Part shown: positions 1-5,685 of the stretch, piece by piece
Layout of the letters: every line of letters begins with the position of its first letter
Position numbering within the stretch: the stretch's first letter is position 1
DNA from: JAMQPK01 sp031395755
GTDB lineage: Bacteria > Acidobacteriota > Vicinamibacteria > Vicinamibacterales > JAMQPK01
NCBI GenBank assembly: GCA_031395755.1
Contig: JANNJO010000387.1
Coordinates: 1-7,189, forward strand
Length of the DNA stretch: 7,189 nt
Direction: 5' to 3'
Notes under the pieces: model-generated
Told to the model about the DNA's origin: nothing
The model's database searches: none
The model's input: only the letters and a program-made list of their open reading frames with translations
Made by a program: the position numbers and the translations under genes

Positions 1-1
1 G

Positions 2-1030
2 ATCCTGCTGGTGATGCGAGATGGAGTGATGGCCGTCAGAGATGCCGATCTCGCGGTACGCGCGGTTGCTGCCGTCGCGACCCATCGTAAACGACGCCAC
101 CCGCGTCATGTCGGTCTGCCAGGCGATCACCTGCATATCCATCATCAGTTTGCAGTACTGCTCGTAATCGTCCGGGATCGCGCTCGGCCGGTCCATGTGC
201 GGCAGTTGCATGGTTACGTTCTGCTCTTCGGCCCGCTGAATCCGCCGCTCGATGTCGCGGACGGATTCGAGATATTCGTCGAGCTTCCGCTTGTCGCCGG
301 CGCCCAGACTCCCATGAATGCGCGTGAGGCTGGAGGTCACATAATCGAGCACGCTCTTCTGGCTCTCGAGCCGTGCCATCCGATCGGCAGGTGAGGTGCT
401 CTCGCCGTCGCCAAACAGCCGCTCGAACACCGCTCGAGGATTGATTTCACCCGGCAGCGGGCTGGTCTCGCCTCGCCACGACATCGACATGTACGCGCAG
501 GTGTAGCCCGAGTCGCAGTTGCCGGCGAGCGCCGGCTGTTCCAGTGCGAGCTCGAGAGACGCCAGCTGCGTCTGCTTGCCGAATTCCTTCGCCGCAATCT
601 GATCCGCCGAGACGCCGAGTTTGTAGTTGGCGCCGCCGGTCTTGTACGGGTGCACGCCGGTGAGGAAGGTGGCCGTGGCGCGCGCGTGATCGCCCGGCCC
701 ATCGCCGAGGGCCCGTCCGGTGACCTGCGCCAGTCCGCTCATGACGTTCACATGTTCGCGGAACGGCTCGAGCGCCTTCATCGTGGGGCTGAACTCGAAG
801 TTCGCGCCCACCGTCCTCGGCGTCCACATGAACGGCTTCGGACTCTTGTCCGAGCATCCGATGATGCCGTTCGGCGTATACACATAGCCCAGCCGCACCG
901 GCGCCTTCTTCATCGTCTGGGCGACCGCGGTGAGCGGCGAGAACATGGAGTCCAGCATCGGCAGAGCCATGGTTGCGCCTATGCCTCGCAGGAACGTCCG
1001 ACGGGGCAAGGTTTTATTGGTGATGATCAT
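2..1030 (-). CDS. DUF1552 domain protein, Tat-exported (3' end beyond window)
   Basis: The frame is open from an ATG at 1030 to the window edge: 343 codons are visible and the C-terminus is missing. DUF1552 proteins are usually somewhat over 400 residues, so most of the protein is here. The N-terminus is a Tat signal: twin Arg at residues 10-11 in PRRTFLRG, a hydrophobic stretch, and a likely cleavage after AVA (35-37). Next come family-typical blocks: VRLGYVYTPNGI, a WTP motif, a LSGLAQ-like segment (here VMSGLAQVTG), GDHARATATFLTG, and near the edge FTMGRDGSNR followed by GISDGHHSISHH. Function is unknown; the family is nearly always encoded beside DUF1592-type cytochromes. The ATG overlaps the stop of the upstream cytochrome gene (ATGA), so translation is probably coupled. 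An AGGAGG lies 11 nt before the ATG, slightly far. Tat use suggests that it folds, perhaps around a cofactor, before export. The family call is strong; its role is open. Confidence 0.9.
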   Translation of the reverse strand, partial: MIITNKTLPRRTFLRGIGATMALPMLDSMFSPLTAVAQTMKKAPVRLGYVYTPNGIIGCSDKSPKPFMWTPRTVGANFEFSPTMKALEPFREHVNVMSGLAQVTGRALGDGPGDHARATATFLTGVHPYKTGGANYKLGVSADQIAAKEFGKQTQLASLELALEQPALAGNCDSGYTCAYMSMSWRGETSPLPGEINPRAVFERLFGDGESTSPADRMARLESQKSVLDYVTSSLTRIHGSLGAGDKRKLDEYLESVRDIERRIQRAEEQNVTMQLPHMDRPSAIPDDYEQYCKLMMDMQVIAWQTDMTRVASFTMGRDGSNRAYREIGISDGHHSISHHQQD

Positions 1031-3390
1031 GACTCCGAAGCCCTCCTCATTTGAAATGGTGTGCTCTTCACAATAGAAAGTATCAGCGACGAAATCCGAT
1101 AGTTGTCCTTCGCCGCCTGCAGTGCGATCGCGCGCACGGTTGGATTGTCGTAGTACTCGACGCCGCGGCCGAGCGCGTAAGTCATCAGCTTCTCGGTGAT
1201 CGTCCGGACGAAGTCCTCGCGGTACTTGCCGACCATGAGCTCGGTGAGCCCGGCGGGCCCGCTGAACTCGGTGCCGTCGGGTAGTTGACCGCTGGCATCG
1301 ATCGCGGCGCCCGCATCTTCCGCGCGCCACTTTCCAACGCCATCGTAGTTCTCGAGTGCGAAGCCGATCGGATCCATTCGCGCGTGGCACGAGGCGCACA
1401 CCGGGTTGGCCCGGTGGGCCTGCATCTGCTCGCGCATCGTCAGCGCTTTGCCGTTCTTCTCGGCCTTCAGCTCCGGCACATCAGCCGGCGGCGGAGGCGG
1501 CGGCGTTCCCAGAAGATTCTCGAGAATCCACTTGCCGCGCTGCACCACGGACGTCCGGTTCGGGTAGGACGTGACCGTCAGGATGCTGCCCTTGCCCAGG
1601 AGCCCGCGACGATTTGGATCGGCCACCGTGACGCGGCGGAACTGTGCCCCGTAGACCTTGGGAATGCCGTAGTGCTCTGCGAGGCGTTCGTTGAGGAACG
1701 TATGGTCTGCCGTCAGCAAATCGAGCGCGCTTCGGTCCTCGCGCACGATGCTCCCGACGAACAACTCCGTTTCCTTCATGAACGCGGACCTGAGCGCCTC
1801 GTCGAAGGGAAAGATGACCGGATCGGGCTGGGCTGTTTCGACATTGCGCAGATGCAGCCATTGCCCGGCAAAATTCGAGATGAGCGCGTCCGACCGTGAG
1901 TCGGCAAGCATGCGCTGCACCTGCTGCTGCACGACGACGGGATTTTTCAGCCTGCCGCGTTCCGCGAGATCCAGCAGCTGATCGTCCGGAAGGCTGCTCC
2001 ACAGGAAAAACGACAGGCGCGAGGCGAGCTCGACATCGCTCACCCGGTACGCGCGTCCAGGGACATAGCGCGGTGGATCCTGTTCGATGCGGAACAGGAA
2101 CTCGGGGGAGACGAGCAGCGCTTCGAGCGCCCGTTGAATCCCCGTTTCGAAGTCGGCTCCGTTCCGGCCCTTTTCGTAAAACGCGTAGAGCGGCTGCACG
2201 TCAGCTGCGACGACCGGCCGACGAAATGCGCGGCGGGTGAGAGTGGCGAGAATCGTGCGCGCGCAGGCCGCCTCCTCTTTGACTTTGACCGTGGCCGGAT
2301 TGCACGTAAAAATTTTTGAGCGGCTCGCGGTCGTCCCCCGACCAGAGGTGCCGAATGGTCCGCCGATGATGAGCTGCCTGACGTCAGGCGTCCCACCAGG
2401 AACATCGAATCGCTTGACGCGTGCCCCGTTCAGCCTGAGATCGACGGGATAGGGCACCTGGGGCACGGCGCCACCCCGGCCTCCCCCACCGCCACCCCTG
2501 CCGCCGGGCGCTTCGCTCTCCACCTTCAAATTTTCCCGGGGAGAAGTCACGCCGACCCAGTGGAGCCCCGCTTTGACGGGGACGCGCACCTGGTAGGGGT
2601 CGATCTCCGGATCGTTCTCCCCGACTGGCACGCCCGGAATGCGGATTTTGAAGACGTACTCGCCATCGACCGGAAAGTAGTGCTGAACGGAAATGCCTGC
2701 GCGCGAATCGAACGGCAGGGCGTCGCTGAGCCGTTCGTTGCGCACACCTTTCACCGGGTCCCGTTTCGCGTCGTAAATGTCTTCGGCCGGCTTCACGGTA
2801 AGGTCGCCAATCGCGAGGCGGCTGATTCTGCGCGCCGCCGTCATGTAGCGCTCGAGCAGGGCGGGCGACGTCGACAGGACAGCCGCGATGTTGTCGAAGC
2901 CGTACCCGGAATCGTCGACCGGCAGCCATTCGCCCGGGCGCACGTCGACGGCCAGCAGATCGCGTATGGCGTTGCTGTACTCCGCGCGGTTCAACCGATG
3001 CACGGGCGCGCGGCCCGGATTCGGCTTCGCCGTGGCGGCGGCGTCGAGTGTCCGTTCGAGAAACGCCGCAAACGCCGCCGCCGATTCGGGGTCCGGCCGC
3101 GTGCGCACGTTGGGCGGCGGCATCTCGCCTGAACGCACCTTGCGGAGGACCTTTTCCCAGATTTCCCCGTGCGCCGGAACATCCGTCAGACCCAGGCCTT
3201 GAAGCGAGAGCCCCCCGGTCCGCGTCTTGTCGTTATGGCAATTGATGCAGCTCTTTTCAACCAATGTCGCATGGGCCACCGGATTCGTTGGGGACGCCGC
3301 GGGCGCAGCGGTCTCACGTTGACCGCTCACGACCGACGCAGACATGAGCACTCCGGCCAGCAGAGCCGGGATCCATCGAGCGTGCTTCAT
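1027..3390 (-). CDS. Multidomain c-type cytochrome, DUF1587/DUF1595/DUF1592/DUF1588/DUF1585
   Basis: This is a 787-residue exported planctomycete-type cytochrome c protein. Numbered from the ATG at 3390, residues 1-24 form a Sec-type signal peptide (MKHAR, then a hydrophobic core). A cytochrome c-like domain follows with heme motif CINCH (C48, C51, H52) and candidate axial Met90 in EMPPP. DUF1587 spans about 131-195 (LNRAEYSNAIRDLL). A beta-sandwich-like region at about 235-345 carries a Gly/Arg linker at 296-307. DUF1595 is at about 376-437, DUF1592 at about 449-575 and DUF1588 at about 588-645, ending in a proline run. A second heme motif CASCH (C665, C668, H669) precedes DUF1585. A TTG at 3405 would add five residues, but the ATG is preferred: GGAAGGG lies six bases before it and the signal peptide looks normal. 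Two covalent hemes imply electron transfer in the cell envelope; the substrate is unknown. The gene overlaps DUF1552 downstream. Confidence 0.94.
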   Translation of the reverse strand: MKHARWIPALLAGVLMSASVVSGQRETAAPAASPTNPVAHATLVEKSCINCHNDKTRTGGLSLQGLGLTDVPAHGEIWEKVLRKVRSGEMPPPNVRTRPDPESAAAFAAFLERTLDAAATAKPNPGRAPVHRLNRAEYSNAIRDLLAVDVRPGEWLPVDDSGYGFDNIAAVLSTSPALLERYMTAARRISRLAIGDLTVKPAEDIYDAKRDPVKGVRNERLSDALPFDSRAGISVQHYFPVDGEYVFKIRIPGVPVGENDPEIDPYQVRVPVKAGLHWVGVTSPRENLKVESEAPGGRGGGGGGRGGAVPQVPYPVDLRLNGARVKRFDVPGGTPDVRQLIIGGPFGTSGRGTTASRSKIFTCNPATVKVKEEAACARTILATLTRRAFRRPVVAADVQPLYAFYEKGRNGADFETGIQRALEALLVSPEFLFRIEQDPPRYVPGRAYRVSDVELASRLSFFLWSSLPDDQLLDLAERGRLKNPVVVQQQVQRMLADSRSDALISNFAGQWLHLRNVETAQPDPVIFPFDEALRSAFMKETELFVGSIVREDRSALDLLTADHTFLNERLAEHYGIPKVYGAQFRRVTVADPNRRGLLGKGSILTVTSYPNRTSVVQRGKWILENLLGTPPPPPPADVPELKAEKNGKALTMREQMQAHRANPVCASCHARMDPIGFALENYDGVGKWRAEDAGAAIDASGQLPDGTEFSGPAGLTELMVGKYREDFVRTITEKLMTYALGRGVEYYDNPTVRAIALQAAKDNYRISSLILSIVKSTPFQMRRASES

Positions 3391-3415
3391 CAAAAGCCCT
3401 TCCAAAAGCCTTCCC
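3391..3415 (-). repeat. Tandem direct repeat carrying the Shine-Dalgarno of the cytochrome gene
   Basis: On the coding strand two near-identical units lie head to tail directly before the ATG at 3390: GGAAGGCTTTTG (3403-3414) and GGAAGGGCTTTTG (3391-3403), sharing one base and differing by one inserted G. Each contains a Shine-Dalgarno-like GGAAGG. The inner copy has ideal spacing to ATG 3390. The outer copy sits only a few bases before the in-frame TTG at 3405. It may be a small slippage duplication; a function is not shown. Confidence 0.55.
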
Positions 3416-3438
3416 TGTCTTTATTAGGTGCGACATCG

Positions 3439-3467
3439 ATTATAAGTCTGATTCGGCACTAAATACA
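3439..3467 (-). promoter_or_regulatory. Candidate sigma70-type promoter for the cytochrome/DUF1552 pair
   Basis: A perfect TATAAT (3439-3444, minus strand) lies in a small AT-rich patch between the RidA-like gene and the cytochrome gene. With a 17-base spacer the -35 position reads TGTATT (3462-3467), a poor match that falls at the end of the RidA-like coding region. Transcription would start near 3432, leaving a leader of about 40 bases before ATG 3390. I see no terminator hairpin in this gap, so read-through from the upstream genes is also possible. The -10 box is clear; the promoter is an inference. Confidence 0.4.
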
Positions 3468-3929
3468 CGCAATACAGTCGATTTCAACCAGCGAGTTCCC
3501 CGGAATCCCTCCCGCCGCCGCGATCGTCGTCCGGACCGGTGGTTCCCCTCCGAAACGGCCCAGGTACGCCTCGTTCATCCCCGTGTAGTCCTTCAAATCG
3601 TTCAGGTAGACATTGACCTTCAGCACCTTGTCCATCGACGAACCGACAGACAGGAGCCGTTTCTCGATCTCATCGAGCACATGCTTGGTGTGCGCCTTGA
3701 TATCGCCGGGAAAATGCGCGCCGATGCCGGCGATGAACACCATGTTGTTGAATGTCACGACCCCGCTGAAGAGCGGCGTTTTCTCCGGCGGCTTGCCGCT
3801 TGCGTAGTGCACGCGCTTCACAGGTTGGGCCGCAGCGGTCGTCTGCGCCTGCACCGCCGAGGGCAGCGCGATGGCTGCCGCCGCTGCCGCTGTCGTTTTC
3901 GTGAGAAATCTGCGTCTACTCGATCTCAT
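3459..3929 (-). CDS. RidA (YjgF/YER057c/UK114) family protein with Tat signal
   Basis: This is a 156-residue protein: a Tat leader of about 28 residues plus a complete RidA domain of about 120. The leader has RRRF at 5-8, an alanine-rich core and a likely cleavage after VQA (26-28). In the RidA domain, FIAGIG matches the strand written SGQI in E. coli RidA. Asn119 in GMNEAY, Arg133 in PVRTT and Glu149 in VEID correspond to E. coli N88, R105 and E120; R105 is the residue that binds the substrate carboxylate. The E. coli Cys after RS is Thr135 here. Classical RidA proteins are cytoplasmic trimers that hydrolyse enamine/imine intermediates released by PLP enzymes. An exported member is unusual, and the gene upstream encodes an exported PLP enzyme. 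AGGAG lies six bases before the ATG. Members of the wider family without deaminase activity exist, so activity is probable, not certain. Confidence 0.93.
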   Translation of the reverse strand: MRSSRRRFLTKTTAAAAAAIALPSAVQAQTTAAAQPVKRVHYASGKPPEKTPLFSGVVTFNNMVFIAGIGAHFPGDIKAHTKHVLDEIEKRLLSVGSSMDKVLKVNVYLNDLKDYTGMNEAYLGRFGGEPPVRTTIAAAGGIPGNSLVEIDCIACI

Positions 3930-4006
3930 CGTTTTCTCCTGTGGCCTCCTGTGGGCCCACTGGTTTGCCGGCCGAACTGAATCGGGATCGTCGATGAACT
4001 CTTCAT
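3926..4006 (-). CDS. Possible 26-residue leader ORF between the SelA-like and RidA-like genes
   Basis: A short frame starts at ATG 4006, six bases after a perfect AGGAGG (4013-4018) that overlaps the TAG stop of the SelA-like gene. It ends in a TGA overlapping the RidA-like start codon (ATGA). The product begins MKSSSTIPIQF and ends in the basic stretch GGHRRKR; it has no hydrophobic segment and no family that I recognise. Signal placement at both ends is what a translated, coupled ORF would show. It could equally be a chance frame in an 87-base gap, or a leader whose translation simply delivers ribosomes to the next gene. Nothing in its content proves that it is coding. Confidence 0.35.
   Translation of the reverse strand: MKSSSTIPIQFGRQTSGPTGGHRRKR
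3936..3954 (-). repeat. Direct repeat of CCACAGGAG carrying the RidA-like gene's Shine-Dalgarno
   Basis: Two exact CCACAGGAG units (3936-3944 and 3946-3954, minus strand) are separated by one G, a 10-base period. The inner copy supplies the AGGAG six bases before ATG 3929; the outer AGGAGG is about 16 bases away. With the AGGAGG at 4013-4018 this gap holds three Shine-Dalgarno-like sites. Confidence 0.55.
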
Positions 4007-4016
4007 CTGTGTCCTC

Positions 4017-5594
4017 CTACGCGCGAGTTGCTGTCCATGTGGCGCCGAGGTACTCCCCCATGTCGAGCGAGCCTTCCATCTGATTCCCCGACACCGTGCC
4101 AGTAAACGTGAACGACAGCGCATCGCCGGTCTGGCCGCTGGTGACGCTGCGAATCCGAACGTCGCGTCCGCTGATGGTGCCCGTCAGATCGCGCGACACG
4201 AATTCACCCTGATGCGTGCCGTCGAGCTGATCGTTGCGCTGCCTGATGTGCAGAGCATGGGTAGACGCGCCCGCCGAGTACTGAATGCGCACATCCCACC
4301 GGCCGCTGAGATCGGCTGCCGGCGTCGCGGTCACAACCGCCGGGTCACGCAGCTCCCGGCGCGAGAGAAGCGCGTGCAGCCGATCGCCGACGATCTGTTC
4401 GTCGCCGGGTGACATCATGTACGGTGTGACGGCCACGCCGGTCTCCATCGGCGGTCCCGGCCGCCTCGCCGCGACGAGCGCGATCCGCGGCTCGGTCTCG
4501 AGCAGCGTGCGCGCGACGGTCTCCCCTGAAAACCCGAAGCGTTGAGGATCCCACCACACACGCAGCGACGGCGTGCGGTTAGAGAGGCCGTTCGGCTGCA
4601 TCACGGTCGTCGTCACTCCGGCGACGGCCGAGACCCTCGTTGCGATGCGGTCGAGTCTCGACGTCCACTGCTTCCACTCCGCGTCGTGATCGCGCTTCAC
4701 CCACATTTCGACGGCTGCCAGCATGCCGATGGCTTCCTCTTTGCCGACCTTCATCGCACGGCCCGGACCATGATGGGGCGCGCTGTGCACCCATGCGGCG
4801 CGCACGAGGTCCTTTCGGCCAAGCAGCAGGCCGGCAGCCTGCGGTCCGCGCAGGCACTTTCCTCCGCTGTAGGCGACGAGCGTTGCGCCGTTCTCCAGGT
4901 GCACGTTGGGAATCGTCAGGATCTCCGCGGCCGCGTCGACCAGAATCGGCACACCCTTCGCCAGCGCCACCGGCGCAATCGCCTTCAAGTTCAGCACGCT
5001 TTGATCGGCGCCGCCGCCTGCGAGGATGTAGATCATGGCGGTGCGGGGTCCGAGCGCGTGCTCGAGCTCGGCGACGGTGCTGACCTCCAGTACGCGCGTG
5101 CCGACAACCCGCACCGCCGCGTCGTAGACGTTGCGCGAATGCGTCGGGATGATCACCTCATCCCTGGCGAAACCGCGGAGGTCGGGAATGCGGACGTGCA
5201 GATCGGGATTACCGCCCGCCACGCACGCCGCGGTGGCATGCGTGATCGCCGCCGAGCAGCCGGAGGTGACGAGGCCCCATTCAGCGCGGGTCAGGGCGGC
5301 CAGACGCGCGCCAATCGCCTCGGCGAGCTCATCGAGATGAACGTGGTGCCGCGCGGCCGCGTCCATGGCCGTCCTTACCTCCGGCAGCATCAGCGATCCG
5401 CTGATGATGGTGAACGTGCCGCGCGCGTTGATGAGCGGCGTGACGCCGATCGCCCGGTAGACCTCCGGCGTCGCCGGCGTCCGCGCCTGCGCCTGCCCGG
5501 CTTCCGCCGCGAGCGGAGCCGCAAGCGACGCTTCCGTCCCGACCAGCAACGACAGACGCAGCAGATCGCGGCGACTGAGCGGAGCGTCAGCCAT
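4017..5594 (-). CDS. Exported SelA-like PLP enzyme with C-terminal beta-rich domain
   Basis: This is a 525-residue fold-type I PLP protein, numbered from ATG 5594. A Tat signal (SRRDLL, Arg 8-9; likely cleavage after AQA 35-37) leads into a SelA/D-glucosaminate-6-phosphate ammonia-lyase-like domain at about 44-412. Visible hallmarks are the opening GVTPLINARGTFT, phosphate-binding SGCSAA (111-116), Asp220 in PILVDAAAE for the pyridine nitrogen, and Lys246 in SGGKCLRGPQ as the Schiff-base lysine. Residues 428-525 form a separate domain of alternating strands (SGRWDVRI, HALHIRQ, GTHQGEF, LTGTISG), probably a small lipocalin-like barrel. The likely chemistry is elimination or ammonia loss from an amino acid or amino sugar; the substrate is unknown. 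It is unlikely to make selenocysteyl-tRNA, because it is exported and has no visible sel partners. The adjacent RidA-like gene fits an enamine-releasing enzyme. GTG 5639, after a near-perfect Shine-Dalgarno, would add 15 residues and remains a serious alternative start. Confidence 0.88.
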   Translation of the reverse strand: MADAPLSRRDLLRLSLLVGTEASLAAPLAAEAGQAQARTPATPEVYRAIGVTPLINARGTFTIISGSLMLPEVRTAMDAAARHHVHLDELAEAIGARLAALTRAEWGLVTSGCSAAITHATAACVAGGNPDLHVRIPDLRGFARDEVIIPTHSRNVYDAAVRVVGTRVLEVSTVAELEHALGPRTAMIYILAGGGADQSVLNLKAIAPVALAKGVPILVDAAAEILTIPNVHLENGATLVAYSGGKCLRGPQAAGLLLGRKDLVRAAWVHSAPHHGPGRAMKVGKEEAIGMLAAVEMWVKRDHDAEWKQWTSRLDRIATRVSAVAGVTTTVMQPNGLSNRTPSLRVWWDPQRFGFSGETVARTLLETEPRIALVAARRPGPPMETGVAVTPYMMSPGDEQIVGDRLHALLSRRELRDPAVVTATPAADLSGRWDVRIQYSAGASTHALHIRQRNDQLDGTHQGEFVSRDLTGTISGRDVRIRSVTSGQTGDALSFTFTGTVSGNQMEGSLDMGEYLGATWTATRA

Positions 5595-5624
5595 GGAAGC
5601 ACCTCTACGCGGGTGCAAGATGCC

Positions 5625-5637
5625 GGGGAGCGTCCCC
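5625..5637. repeat. Perfect inverted repeat GGGGA-GCG-TCCCC
   Basis: A 5-bp stem with a 3-base loop lies in the divergent region, 30 bases before ATG 5594 and directly after the alternative GTG at 5639 on the minus strand. There is no T-run, so it is not a terminator. It could be a small operator or an RNA hairpin near the start site, or chance in GC-rich DNA. Confidence 0.35.
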
Positions 5638-5652
5638 ACTCGTACCTCCTTT
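5637..5652 (-). promoter_or_regulatory. Near-perfect Shine-Dalgarno with in-frame GTG before the SelA-like gene
   Basis: The minus strand reads AAAGGAGGT (5644-5652), then ACGA, then GTG (5637-5639). This matches the anti-Shine-Dalgarno at eight of nine positions with good spacing. The GTG is in frame with ATG 5594, 15 codons upstream. The ATG has its own weaker AGAGGT at six bases. The Tat signal shape favours the ATG; the ribosome site favours the GTG. Confidence 0.5.
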
Positions 5653-5685
5653 GAAGGCAGGGGAAATATACCGTAAAGTTTGCTC
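5640..5685. promoter_or_regulatory. Divergent control region between the SelA-like and PhoD-like genes
   Basis: This short, locally AT-rich gap separates the two divergent genes. On the minus strand TATATT (5665-5670) could be a -10 box; the -35 position 16-17 bases upstream is poor and lies inside the PhoD-like start. Its predicted leader would end at the strong Shine-Dalgarno at 5644-5652. On the plus strand the same patch offers only weak -10-like sequence (TATACC, TAAAGT). The assignment rests on gene geometry more than on box quality. Confidence 0.3.

Noticed and set aside
1285..1899. Plus-strand open frame of about 204 codons opposite the cytochrome gene
   Set aside because: The minus strand here encodes the DUF1592, DUF1588 and CASCH heme segments; the antisense product has no motif or ribosome site.
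2560..3132. Plus-strand open frame of about 190 codons
   Set aside because: It is antisense to the DUF1587 region of the cytochrome gene and has shadow-type composition.
4017..5594. Genuine L-seryl-tRNA(Sec) selenium transferase (SelA)
   Set aside because: The protein has a Tat leader, an extra C-terminal domain, and no selB, selD or tRNA-Sec nearby. The fold is shared, but the role is almost certainly different.
5625..5637. Rho-independent terminator at the GGGGAGCGTCCCC hairpin
   Set aside because: The stem is only 5 bp and no T-run follows on either strand. It also lies between divergent gene starts, where a terminator is not expected.
4542..5654. Plus-strand open frame of about 370 codons
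   Set aside because: It lies opposite the SelA-like gene and has an Arg/His-rich composition typical of a shadow frame, with no recognisable domain.
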